The notes beneath the pieces are model-generated. The model did no database searches. It was not told the DNA's origin and saw only the letters and a list, made by a program, of their open reading frames with translations. The translations under genes were made by a program, and so were the position numbers. From Flaccisagitta enflata (taxonomy: Eukaryota; Chaetognatha; Sagittoidea; Aphragmophora): a stretch of 64,000 nucleotides of DNA. The stretch covers positions 62,434,001 through 62,498,000 of the forward strand of contig OZ231127.1 in the NCBI GenBank assembly GCA_965153355.1, written 5' to 3'. Shown piece by piece: positions 39,379-50,471 of this stretch (position 1 is the stretch's first letter; the number at the start of each line of letters is the position of its first letter).

Positions 39379-39462
39379 GTAAAAAAATCTTTAAAAAATC
39401 ATAACTCCAAAAATATTTGTCCTAAAATACTTTGCTTGGCAATAAACTTGATGAATATCATA

Positions 39463-40057
39463 ACAGGGTGTGCAAAATTATCCGGACTGGGCAGTTACTT
39501 TTCTTAAAAACCATATTGAGAAAATGATTTTTGAAGGCATGAGGGGTAAAAATGAAAAAGTATTTTTTTTAGCATTTTAAATCAAAATCAAAAAGAAAAA
39601 ATTTTTTCAAGTGAATTTTTTTTAGGTAAATTTAACTCAGATAAAACATTCCTTGAAAGAATTTATCAAAAAAGAAGTGAAATTCTGTTGTTAGTTTTTC
39701 TTGCCCTTTAGGCTATGTTTATTTACTTTTGTGAGCTCCATTGATGTTGATTTAACTTTCTTCCTTCTGCAAAGTGTGTACTAAGCTAAGAAAGTCACCA
39801 TAGATAACTTACAAATACAAGAATCTATGATTTTGTAACCTATTTTGCTTCTAAAATAAAATCCTGTCAAAATCAAAATCTTTGCTTCTAATGATTTAAC
39901 TCCCATGGTAACGAGGGACTTAGAAAAGACCTACAGTCAATTCTAGCTTCTAGTATGACTACCGGGGGTACTCTGGCTAAAATTTCATGATGCTAAGTCA
40001 CTTCTAAGTATGGTTTTCATGCTATGAAGCAAGTCCGGATAATTTTGCACACCCTGT
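39463..40057. mobile_element. Tc1/mariner-like MITE with perfect 26-bp ends
   Basis: TA at 39461-39462 and 40058-40059. The ends are identical inverted copies starting ACAGGGTGTGCAAAATTATC and running to GGACT. It is 595 bp, with no transposase. The ends could also be read as CAGGG with a TTAA-like site. Confidence 0.85.
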
Positions 40058-40304
40058 TAAGCACATCAATTCAAGTCGACCACCAAATAGCATCACCTCT
40101 CAAGATCTTGATCCTTTATTCAATAATCCAAATAGCAAAATAAATATCCTAACTTCGTTACACCATATCAAACAATCTGCTGATATCAATGGTAACTAAG
40201 CCAATTCTTGCTGATACAATTACACATGAAGATATTCGACATTCGTTGCTTGTGGCACATTGATAACTTTACAGGTATAAACCAGCAGACAGTTGAAACT
40301 AGTC

Positions 40305-40835
40305 ATCCAAGGATTGCACATGGTCAGCGGTACTCGATGCCCTGCTTGGAGTAATTTGCTGAAGAAGCTGAATGGGAGCAGGGCAGCGGCCCCAAAGGGC
40401 CGATGTCCTGTAGGACACAGGGGTGAACTTCCAGATGTCATGAGAAAGCAAACTGAAGGACTGATTTGATTGATTGGAGCACAGTAATGAGATCAGGGAT
40501 GAGGGCAGATTTGGACTTGAGGGGGTCATTTTGAGGGCTGAATTGAGACAGATTTTAGGTTTGAGAGGTCTGATTTCAGGCCTGAAATGGTTGATTTTGG
40601 GCCCGAAAAGGCTGATCTAGTACCTTCGTGGGCTGATTTTGGGCTAATTTAAGATCTAGAAGGGCTGACTTTGGGCCTGAGAGGGTCAATTTTGGGTCTG
40701 AGAGGGCTGACTTGGAGCCTGATAGGGCTGATTTGGGGTCTGAGAAGACTGATTTGGGGCCTGAGAGAGGTGGACGGACAGGCAGACGTCTGGAAATTCA
40801 CCCCTGTGTCCTACAGGACATCAGCCGCTCACAAA
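40305..40835. mobile_element. Family B element with GAGAGGGCTGATTTTGGGCC core
   Basis: Left end CATGGTCAGCGGTACTCG, GGGCAGCGGCCCCAAAGGGC, GTCCTGTAGGACACAGGGGT; right end ACCCCTGTGTCCTACAGGAC then CATCAGCC, where the hairpin is lost. The core is about 20-bp units (40560-40770). Its ends closely match 28705-29190 although the core sequence is unrelated. Confidence 0.85.
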
Positions 40836-41050
40836 AAGGCTGGATACACGGCTACCTCAGTGTTGATGGGTAGGGTCCATATTTTAGGTCACTAGACTAT
40901 TTGGGAAGATTCAGTGAGGTAAAAGAATAAAATTCATGAAAAAAGTAAAACATAACGGACTGAACAACCAACCGTCTGACAGACAGACCTACGGACGGAC
41001 AGACAAAGTGGGGTGTAGAGTCATGTGGCACGTGACAAAAAAGTTCTTCT
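40836..41050 (-). mobile_element. Family A element
   Basis: On the minus strand: GTCACGTGCCACATGAC hairpin, CTCTACACCCCACTTTGTC, the GTCC tract, and at the far end GCCGTGTATCCAGCCTTTTTG. It abuts the family B element on its left. Confidence 0.8.
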
Positions 41051-41109
41051 TTTGGTCCATCGTTCTCGACTTTTTCGTCTCTCATGTCTGCGCACGCATG
41101 TGTGCGTTA

Positions 41110-41110
<1 letters not shown>

Positions 41111-41171
<61 letters not shown>

Positions 41172-41233
41172 ATCACTGTGCGCACATGTGTCACTATTTC
41201 CTCCTGCGATTAAGCTTGATATCGCGCGCGAAG

Positions 41234-41318
<85 letters not shown>
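41111..41318. repeat. TG array then GA array
   Basis: TG at 41111-41170, then 66 bases including GATATCGCGCGCGAAGG, then GA at 41237-41318. Confidence 0.95.
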
Positions 41319-41320
<2 letters not shown>

Positions 41321-42003
41321 GACGTGCCAAAGGATGGACAAAGTGACTTGTCTTGCTGGTAAACTCTCAAACCCGACACACGGGCTACCATCACTTACTA
41401 CCACCCGTAATTCGACTGCATTCTAGTGCGATTCTAGCCTGTAAGCGTGTAGCACAGGACAGAAAAAAACAATTTTGCTCGTTTGCGAAACTTTGTTATT
41501 GCGATATCTGGTAAAGCACCCAAAGTCTGGGCGTTTGAGGGAAAGTTACTAGATCTAATGACCTTCAAGGTAATAGAACTAATACCTCTTAATTACTAAA
41601 TGTCCAAAACTGGGTATTAAAACTAGTGACTGGGGGAGTAATTAAACCTAATAACCCTGTTTTTTTTATGCTCATTTTAGCTGTTAAGGGGGTGAGTCCG
41701 AGTTCAAACGACTTTACCTGTAAACACTACTTGATGAAGACTACCTCTGATACAAATTTGATCAAAATCAAAGATAGGCATGTTTTCAATATTTCATTGT
41801 CATTTTTTACCTGAGCATTGCAAATCATGCCAAATGCGTTCAAATGTTGCAAATTTGGTATCAAATTGAACCTCTATTGATTGTCTTTCTATTTGTTTAT
41901 CAATTTTTATTGGGAAAAGTCATTTACAATGTAAATGCACGGCCAGAAGAAGAGGTAGAAAGTAACGGTAATTAGGGTTACTACCCCCAATACTCCCCAG
42001 CTG

Positions 42004-43447
42004 TCTTAAGAACCTCGAATAAACTCACCACTTTCTCGCAACTCTTTACACCAAAACTCTCCTTTCCTCCCCTACCCCTTGGGAGGGTTGGGGAGCATCG
42101 TCGATTGTTCTTATACACAAAGGAGGTGACACTGGGGAACCGTCCAATTTTCGTCCGATTGCTCTTACCTCATGTGTGGGTAAATTATTTCACCAGATCC
42201 TTAGTGAAAGAATTTGTGACTTTTTGGTTGGTAACGGTTACATTGATAATAAAGTACAAAAGGCTTTCCTGAATAGAATTACGGGCTGTCAGGACCATAA
42301 TTTAGTTATGCAGGAAATCATTGGTCATGCTAAACATAATAAAAAGACGGTCCACGTAACATGGTTTGACCTTGAAGACGCATTTGGAAGTGTTTCTCAT
42401 GATTTAATTCCGATCAGTTTAGATCGGATGCATATTCCCGTTAATGTAAGGAACTATATCTGTTCTCTTTATGGGAACTTAAGAGGAAAAATTCGCACCT
42501 CCGAATGGGTCTCTGAGGAATTTTCTTTTAACAAGGGCGTTTTTCAGGGGGATCCACTTAGTCCGATTATATTTCTCATCTGTTTCAACCCGGTTTTGGA
42601 AGATCTGTTAAGATTTGAGGAGGACGACGGATATTGCTTGGATGGTATGTTTTTCATCTCATTACCTTTTGCCGATGACTTCAATCTGATTACTCGAGAT
42701 GTCAGAAAGCACAAGAAGTTAATGGCCCGTCTGCAAGACTTGACCCAATCAATGGGCCTAAAATTGAAGCCCCGTAAATGTAGATCCCTGTCTATCAGGG
42801 CGGGTAAGTCTGTTGAGATTGATTTTTCTTTAGGTGATTCTGTGATTGGTTCGATTTTGCATGATAGGTGCCATAAATTTCTTGGTGGAATTTACACTTT
42901 TAACTTTTCGGCCACCTCAGTTGCCAAGGTAATTCAGGATCGCTTGAGAGGTCAGTTGGAGAACATTGATGGGCTTTTGATACGTAATGTGTATAAGGCA
43001 AAAATTTATGCCAATTATTTTTTGGGCTCGATTTGTTATGTTCTCTCTGTTCATGACCTTCATGGTACCCAATTGAAGGCCCTTGATGATCTTACCCATC
43101 GTTTTTTGAAAAAATGGTTAGGTCTGCCTCGTTGTGCATCTTGGGCTCTGGTTCATGACGCCCATGGTTTGAATATTAAGTCGGTGAGCCATTTATACAA
43201 AGAATGTCGTACACTAAATCTTTCTCATGCTCGCTCTTTCAGTGACACGCGCGTTCGTCATGCTTTGGATTCTAAGGAGGAGAGAGAGGGAAAGTGGCTA
43301 CGCAAATTCTCCTCGGCTTCCTATGCGAAAGGGATTCTCCAGAAGATGGTCGCTCCAGTGGCTCATGAAGAAGCTGTTTTGACCATAGCGGGAGGAAATG
43401 CCTTGGATCTTTCTCATTCGAGTTGGGATTCGCTCGACGTTGAGTAG
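42004..43447 (+). pseudogene. Non-LTR retrotransposon reverse transcriptase domain (R2/Hero-like)
   Basis: Continues the element at 36729-37486. Across the repaired junction the frame reads NGHLKNLE, a stop (TAA 42020-42022), then THHFLATLYTKTLL and SSIVLIHKGGD with NFRPIALTS, the standard start of an RT domain; it stays open to TAG 43445-43447. Counting from GTG 42176, motif A is FDLEDAFGSV (65-73), motif B GVFQGDPLSP (121-130), motif C FADD (165-168), followed by KPRKCRSLSI. The catalytic aspartates of motifs A and C are intact. The TW-FDLEDAFGSVSHDLI style fits R2/NeSL/Hero-type elements, but the restriction-like endonuclease and zinc knuckle expected downstream are not visible, so the 3' end is lost or diverged. 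Clade is inference. Confidence 0.88.
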
Positions 43448-43611
43448 ATGGGGGTGAAAAATTTTTTTTTGGTCATAGAAAGATTTGCATTGGTGAAAAG
43501 TTTACTTTTTATGTTTACTTTGAGATAAAAAAAAGTTTGGGCCATATTTCCCATTTCCCTCTGGCGAGGAGCACTTTTAGTTCCCCCCCTTTTTGGGGGT
43601 GCAAAGCACTA

Positions 43612-43997
43612 CCAAAAACTGCAAAACCAAAAACTGCAAAATTTGAGATTGTTCATCTTGTTTTCTTTGCTATTCCTTGACAAATTGGTAAAAATCCTTG
43701 GGGCTGGTCTTGTTTGAAAGGTATTAAGTAGTACAACATAAAATAAGGAGAAGTAGCTGATAGGGGTCCCTGTGGGGCCCTCCGGGGGTCCTAAAAGGGC
43801 CCCCAAATGACCAAAATAGCTGAAAATGGCTAAAAAATGAGGCTTTGAGTTGGCCTTCAATGCTATTGAGGAGGATATCTTATGCCAAATGCTGTCACCT
43901 GGTTTGGAGCAACAAAGAAAAGGTTAGTTTCAGACCTTAGACCCATTCAAGGGGCCCCTAGATGCTCCAAAAGGCTTAAAACGGGCAAAAATGACCA
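43612..43997 (-). repeat. Module C, inverted copy
   Basis: Reverse-complement match to 46030-46430 (TTCCTTGACAAATTGGTAAA, GGGCCCTCCGGGGGTCC, CATCTAGGGGCCCC). It ends abruptly where the family A pair begins. It lies 165 bp after the retrotransposon stop codon, so it may have truncated that element. Confidence 0.8.
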
Positions 43998-44335
43998 ACT
44001 ACGCAATTTTACTCTACACCCCGCATTGTCAGTCTGTTTGTGTGTCGGTCGGTCCGTCGGTCCATCGGTCTGTCTGTTGGTCTCACTTACCTTTTTTGTT
44101 TTCTTTTGTGGTGTTTGGCCTCTCTGCTCCTGCCCAAATGATCTGGTGATCCCCGTACACAACTGGGGTAGCCGTGGATCTGGCCTTGTTTGTTGGACAT
44201 GCCATGTCGGTCGGTCTGTTGGTCGGTCAGTCGGTTGGTTGGTTGGTCACATTTTTGAATTCCAAGCAGCTTTTGCATTACTGCTCCTGCCCAACCGTCC
44301 GCGACTGGACTGCCATGTGTCCGACCTTGTTTTTG
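43997..44335 (+). mobile_element. Two tandem family A elements
   Basis: The first has CTACACCCCGCATTGTC, GTCGGTCGGTCCGTCGGTCC and GTGGATCTGGCCTTGTTTG (to about 44191). The second starts with TGTCGGTCGGTCTGTTGG and ends CCATGTGTCCGACCTTGTTT. Neither has an intact hairpin. 44340-44920 shows only GATGGACAGATGGA-type repeats. Confidence 0.75.
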
Positions 44336-45159
44336 TAACATGCTAATGGATGTTATGGGTGGATGGTTGAATGGACATAGGATTGGATGGACAGATGGAT
44401 GAACAGATAGATGGACATAAAGAAAGACAAACAGACAGTTGCCAAAGGCTATTAGCAAGTTTACTATTTAACAACTGACATATGCTATTTAAATATGTTA
44501 CAGGAATACTAGCAGGGGCAGAATTGAGATTTAAAACTTTAACATTATGTTCCAATGATAAAATCTGTCATGATTGTAGGGATGGAGGGACAGATGGACA
44601 GATACGCTGATGGATGGATAGACAGTCAATGTGATGAATGAACCGACAGACAGATGAATAAAGCTTCTGATAGAGTTGCTAATTTAAAACTAAAAGACTC
44701 AATTGCCTATTAATGTGTTCTTCAATTTGCAGCATTTTTCGCCCAAATTACCAACATACCGACAGCAACATGCAGCAACATGCAGCAACTTGCAGCAATT
44801 TTAAGTTTTATTTTTTTTATCAATCACCTGTTACATACCGTATTCGAAATCACATGAAAAACCCTTTATATTGTGGAAATTGATCAGGAATAAAAACTTT
44901 TTGAAAGATGAATAACATTTAAAATGTCAAGATTTGGTCACTTTTGGCTATCACGGGTCCCAAAAGGCGTTTGTATGGGTTCGACAGGGGTCTTCGGTCT
45001 ACGTGTAGGAGACGACCGGACTAGAGCGATGTCATTTGTTTTCGTTTTCAGCCGAGTCTCGGCCTCTCTCGACTATTTCTCACTCGCTTCTACTTCTTAC
45101 GTCAAGTTATTGATTTCTTGTTGATTTATGTTGATTTATCGATGATTCTTTGATTTCAT

Positions 45160-45245
45160 GTTGATTTAGGGTTAAGGGTGGGTTTAGGGGTAGGGGTGGG
45201 TTTAGGTGTGGGTTTAGGGGTAGGGGGTTGGTATGGGGTTGGATG
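45160..45245 (+). repeat. G-rich telomere-like tract
   Basis: TTAGGGTTAAGGGTGGGTTT, then AGGGGTAGGGGTGGG units. It resembles degenerate TTAGGG and has many GGG runs able to form a G-quadruplex on the plus strand. Confidence 0.7.
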
Positions 45246-45334
45246 TTTGACGTAAATTGTTCTGTGGGTTCAGATTTGATATTTTTGGGGTAAAAAGACT
45301 AGTTAAATACGCTTAGGTTAGGCCAGTTGTCAGC

Positions 45335-45470
45335 TACACGTAAGCCAGGTCTTCAGCTTTGTCGTCTCCTACACGTAAGCCGGGTCTTCAGCTTTGTCGT
45401 CTCCTACACGTAAGCCGGGTCTTCAGCTTTGTCGTCTCCTACACGTAAGCCGGGTCTTCAGCTTTTATTC
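45335..45470. repeat. 35-bp minisatellite
   Basis: Nearly four copies of TACACGTAAGCCGGGTCTTC then AGCTTTGTCGTCTCC. A related phrase in inverted form, CTACGTGTAGGAGACGAC, is at about 44999. Confidence 0.9.
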
Positions 45471-45479
45471 TTATCTAGT

Positions 45480-45775
45480 TCTGCCTCTTTGATGAGGGAA
45501 GCTAAACAGATAACTAGGTCCTTCATCGTCAAAACTGCTTAAATTTTGGCCATTTTTTTCCTATTTTAAGCCTTTTGGAGCATCTAGGGCTTTGAATGGG
45601 TCCCTGAGGGCCTGACCTTTCTTTTGATGTTCCACACCAGATGACAGTATCTTCACATGGAATTTCCTCCCAACATCTATAAAGAAACAATCAAAACCCT
45701 ATTTTTGGCTATTATCAGCTGTTTAGGTTATTTGGGGGCCCTTTGAGGAACCCGGGAGGGCCCCACAGACATATG
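45480..45775 (+). repeat. Module C, direct copy 1
   Basis: GATGAGGGAAGCTAAACAGA, CTTTTGGAGCATCTAGGG and GGGGGCCCTTTGAGGAACCC match the copy at 45880-46430. The upstream part (from about 44925, GTCAAGATTTGGTCAC) is also repeated at 45879. Confidence 0.8.
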
Positions 45776-45879
45776 AATCAATCTAACAATCAATCATTCA
45801 AACAATTAATCAATCATCAATCCAATAAACAGTAAATAAGTGCAGTCCAACAATGTATCAAAGAAGAATAGTGTAATAA

Positions 45880-46430
45880 TGTCAAGATTTGGTCATTTTT
45901 GGCTATTATGAGTTCTTTAGGTCCTCTGGATGGGCCCATCAGGGGTCTTCAGCCTTCTTATCTAATCCTGCTGCTCTGATGAGGGAAGCTAAACAGATAA
46001 CTAGGCCCTTCATTGTCAAAGATGGCAAAAAATGGATAAAAATGCTTAAATTCTGATCATTTTTGCCCATTCTAAGCCTTTTGGAGCATCTAGGGGCCCC
46101 TTGAATAGGTCCCTGAGGGGCCCCTGACCTTTTTTTTTGTTGCTCCAAACCAGGAGACAGCATCTTATCATAGAATTGTCCTCCCCAATAACATTTGAGA
46201 AGAAACAACTCCAAAACCCCTTATTTCTTAGCCATTTTCAGCTATTTTGGTCATTTGGGGGCCCTTTGAGGACCCCCGGAGGGCCCCCCAGGGACCCCTA
46301 TCAGCTACTTCTCCTTATTTTATGTTCTACTACTTATTATCTTTCAAACAAGACCAGCCCCAAGGATTTTTACCAATTTGTCAAGGAATAGAAAAGAAAA
46401 CATTTTACAATTTGCAGTGAAAAGAGGTAA
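45880..46430 (+). repeat. Module C, direct copy 2
   Basis: Longest copy. It ends with CAAGGAATAGAAAAGAAAAC and ATTTTACAATTTGCAGTG, the inverse of the 43612 border. 46430-46700 has short open segments but no recognised protein. Confidence 0.8.
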
Positions 46431-46729
46431 AGTTGCAGCGATTTCAAAGGGAATGTTGATCGTTCACATAGATGATAAAGATGCTGGATGTGGGCGATTT
46501 TTTCAACATTTTTAGGTCCATCAGACGTTTCAGATTGTTGAGAGAGATGTTCCACCAGACATTGGTCGCCGTATGGGTGGTGTATCTCTCTTATTTGCCC
46601 CTATAAAGCTCTGCAGTCCCCCCACTACTTGTAGTGTTCATGACAAATCAATCAAATCAAGCCAAGTTTCTCTTACATAAAACTCTCACTGTCTTTGTAT
46701 TTTTGACTGTCTTTCTTTCTTACTTCCCC

Positions 46730-47275
<546 letters not shown>

Positions 47276-47313
47276 CCATCCTTCCTTCCCTCTTCCTTCC
47301 CATTCTGCGTCAG

Positions 47314-47489
47314 TCTTCCGTCATTCGGTTATGAGGATGTGTGAGATCTCGCCACTGAGCCATAAAAAATATGATGGCCGAAATCTCCTCTCCGGTCTGA
47401 ATGGGGTTGAAAACTGGCTGCGTAAGAAGATAGGAAAGGGGGAAGGGGCCGACGAGAAGATTGTGCACTACAATGTGGAGCCCGATTGA
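47314..47489 (+). CDS. Candidate last coding exon, unidentified protein
   Basis: After TTCTGCGTCAG| at 47313 a frame of 57 complete codons runs to TGA 47487-47489. It starts with two bases that complete a codon from an upstream exon. The peptide is non-repetitive and mixed in composition (for example HKKYDGRNLLSGLNGVENWL and ADEKIVHYNVEPD), unlike its low-complexity surroundings. The 540-bp pyrimidine tract could serve as an exaggerated polypyrimidine tract, and ATTAAA follows 137 bases after the stop. An internal ATG at 47331 would also allow a 52-residue small ORF. I recognise no family. A chance frame or a fragment of an unknown repeat remains possible. Confidence 0.45.
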
Positions 47490-47625
47490 ATAGGGGCAAA
47501 ATCACTCAAACTCTACATGACAAACTTGTAGGTGTAACCTCCGCTCTCTCCTGTCGGCATCGTCCTGGTGTAAACACTCAATACTCACTTTAATAATCAT
47601 CTCTTAATACCTCTCGCCTCTATTC

Positions 47626-47631
47626 ATTAAA
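47626..47631 (+). promoter_or_regulatory. Possible polyadenylation signal ATTAAA
   Basis: ATTAAA in TTCATTAAATTC, placed as expected for a short 3' UTR of the candidate exon 47314-47489. A six-base match in AT-rich DNA is weak by itself. Confidence 0.3.
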
Positions 47632-47878
47632 TTCTTCAAGTTCGGTTATGTTCGGTTATTGAATGACATATTGTATAAACATTAGCCTGTACCTTTATGA
47701 CTAAAAGCATCAAAATCAGCATTCTACAAGTAATTTCTGTTCTGTAAAATCAATTTTTGCTTTGAAAATCTATATAGCTTCATGAAGTTGGTCGCGCTAT
47801 ACACTCTGTGGCAAATGGAACAATATCCCTCTCCCATAACAAAATTAGAAAATATGTTCAAGAGGGTCTTTTGAGCTG

Positions 47879-47912
<34 letters not shown>

Positions 47913-47930
47913 CCTCTCTCTCTCTCGTTT
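47879..47930. repeat. CTGTCT/CT microsatellite
   Basis: TGTCTC hexamers followed by CT repeats. Confidence 0.9.
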
Positions 47931-48116
47931 TTTCGCCGTCTTCATGGTATATTTTCCCAGCTTAACTCAGTGTTGATGTTCTAAATGACATTACATCCGT
48001 TTAAGATTAGCTTGTGAAATTACCACCGACACTCCATAACAATTTACAAGTTCTAAGATGGATAGGACGAGCACTTTAACACGTTTGGGATACATGCGCT
48101 TCACACAGACAAACAG

Positions 48117-48289
<173 letters not shown>

Positions 48290-48324
48290 AACACAAACAC
48301 ATACACAAACACTTACACAAAAGT

Positions 48325-48570
48325 CAATCTTTTGATTCCCCCCCCTCTCTTTGCCTTAGATGTTCTTCCCCGAATGTCATGTCCTTGCTTTCAAAATCTA
48401 TGATTTTCTTCCCCAAAAAGCAACAAAACGGGTTTAAATAGTGTTAAATTGTGTTGCAGTAATCAAATCTTCAGATGCTTTCTTTTTTCTGCTTTTCTTT
48501 TCCCATCTCCAAAACCTTTGATTCTATTCCCCCCCCCCCCACCAGCACCCTCCACCGGGAAATACTCAAC
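48325..48570. mobile_element. hAT-like MITE relative, truncated
   Basis: Similar to 11327-11645: TATGATTTTCTTCCCCAAAA, CAACAAAACGGGTTTAAATA, ATTCTATTCCCCCC and AAATACTCAACTATATAC. The left terminal repeat is absent and no TSD is visible. Confidence 0.65.
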
Positions 48571-48599
48571 TATATACTCAACAATATTCACATCTGCAA

Positions 48600-48815
48600 A
48601 AGACCATATCCACAGATAACCTAGTCGCGCATGGATCGGCAGGGCCAGTGATATCAGCGGTTATCTAGGACCTTTGGCACGCGGGCAGGGACTGTAAAAA
48701 AGTCTGTGAAAACGCCAAAAAAGTGATCGTGTAACCAACATGTCGACGTGCAGATGGACGGACGAATGATGGAAGCGGGGTATGGATTCGAGTGCACGCC
48801 ACTAAAAATGCGAAG
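48600..48815 (-). mobile_element. Family A element, degenerate
   Basis: AGACCATATCCACAGATAAC and CATGGATCGGCAGGGCC at the left; GATGGACGGACGAATG, AGTGCACGCCAC and TAAAAA at the right. On the minus strand this follows the family order with a decayed hairpin. Confidence 0.6.
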
Positions 48816-48981
48816 GGAAAGGTGAGGTAAAATATCGCTGGCTTGCAAGGTCGAAGGTCACTGGAGAGAGACGGAAAGAAATTCCCCTGAAAAATGTCGA
48901 ATTATCGAGTCAACCCGAATTTATCGATTAAAACGCAAGGACACGTGCCACGACGAGAAAGCTCTGTGACGAGGGAAAATG

Positions 48982-49117
<136 letters not shown>

Positions 49118-49375
49118 AACAGACAGACAGACTGACAAATATAAACACTCACAAGGCCGATAGATACGGCAAAATATGCAGAAGATGAAGGAGAAGAAGG
49201 AATATCGTCGAGAGGAGACAGCTAGACCAAAGGCCAGACACAGATTGTAAAGAGGATTATTCACGGATACACAAGGTGACAGACAGACAGGCTGACTGAT
49301 TGATGTTAATTCATATACAGCTTAATAGCGCGTCAAGATGGGGAATGGCGGCAGTGGTTAAAAGTGAATGTGGCA

Positions 49376-49527
49376 CAGTTAAACCCCGCAATGATGGATG
49401 TCAAGGGACTCAAAAATCTTATCTGTTGTTGCCAATACAATGAATGAGAAGAAATGACATGAACAGTACACATCTGTTATAGGCGGATGTCCATTATTTT
49501 CGGATCTGGTATAGCGGGGTGTGAATG
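49376..49527. mobile_element. Pogo/Tigger-like MITE, decayed
   Basis: CAGTTAAACCCCGCAATGAT at the left; GGTATAGCGGGGTGTGAATG followed by TA at the right. It is the same type as 12528-12704. Confidence 0.6.
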
Positions 49528-49559
49528 TAATAGAAAGAAGTTAATGGCTATAATGGCAA

Positions 49560-49660
49560 AACTAGGTGCAGCGGATGGCAGTCGGACAGAGAGGGCAGTC
49601 GGACACAGCTGGCTGACGGCCACAGATAGCAGTCGGACACAGATGGCAGTCTGATACAAT
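49560..49660. repeat. GATGGCAGTCGGACACA minisatellite
   Basis: Five imperfect units of about 18-20 bp. GAGTCGGACACAG recurs twice at about 52940-52975. 49670-49880 is an A/G-rich GAAA tract. Confidence 0.75.
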
Positions 49661-49929
49661 TGGTCAAAAAAGAAAAAAAAAGAAAGGGAAAGAGGCTGAA
49701 CAAAAGACTGAAAAAAAGGTTTTACGGGCAAAGAGAGAAAGAAAGAAAAAAAGAAAGAAGTAAAGAAAGTAAGCAAGAAAGAAAAAAAAGAAAGAAAGAA
49801 AGATAGAAAGAAAAAAAAAAGAAAAAGGAAAAAAAGAAAAAAGAAAGAAAAAAGAATGAAGAAAGAAATAGTTGAAAGAAATTGAGAAAAGCAAAGTAAT
49901 ATTGTTTATCCTGTTGACTTTGAGAATTA

Positions 49930-50471
49930 GTGGTGAATATGCCAAATTAGATATAAGAAACAATGAGACTGTTAAGAGCGCAAAAATAGATCTGAAAGAT
50001 TCAAAGATATATGTTCGTGTTTAAAATTTATGAGTCAGTCAAATATTCTAGCCACAACATTAATTTGAAGTAACTGAGCATTTATATATATTTTTGGATA
50101 TGATTGTGATGCTGAAAGCTTTTAATTGCTCTCATTTCTAAACGCTTGAGTTACATTTGCCAGATTGGTCTCAAATTAAAGAATATTTGATAAGCTTTAA
50201 TTTGGGACCAATCTGGCATCTGTAACTTAAGTCATTTAGAAATGAGAGCAATTCAAAAAAACTTTAAGAATCAAAATTGTGTTAAAAGGCTTTCCTCTAA
50301 ATGCTCAATTATTTCAAATTACATGTGGCTAAATATTTGACCCAGACTCATGAAATTTTACATAAAAACCGAGCTCATGTGCTCTATTAATCTTTTTTCA
50401 AAATTATTTTTGCACTTTTAGAAGCAGAATGCCATCGTTTTCTTATATCTAATTTGGCATGATACACCCTG
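49930..50471. mobile_element. Foldback MITE, probably Tc1/mariner-like
   Basis: ATGCCAAATTAGATATAAGA near the left end is matched by its inverse near 50437-50458. The arms extend to a centre at about 50170-50190 (GCCAGATTGGTCTCAAATTA and its inverse). The right tip reads ACACCCTG|TA; the left tip is diverged, so the TA duplication is plausible but not certain. Confidence 0.75.

Larger units (their letters stand above)
37487..42003. mobile_element. Long-TIR transposon 2 (4.52 kb, non-autonomous)
   Basis: Both ends read CAGCTGGGGAGTATTGGGGG inward. The outer 70-odd bases of the arms are almost identical, and similarity continues for about 430-440 bp (to about 37927 and from about 41575). TCTTA is duplicated at 37482-37486 and 42004-42008. 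Removing the element with one TCTTA restores the retrotransposon's reading frame across the junction (see 42004-43447), which confirms the borders. The interior holds other mobile elements and arrays but no transposase. A 5-bp TSD with a CAG start does not match a superfamily I can name with confidence. Confidence 0.9.

Noticed and set aside
46424-46515. Possible exon after ATTTGCAG (VAAISKGMLIVHIDDKDAGC)
   Set aside because: About 30 codons ending in a stop, right at the border of a repeated module. It is as likely to be a fragment of a mobile element as a host exon.
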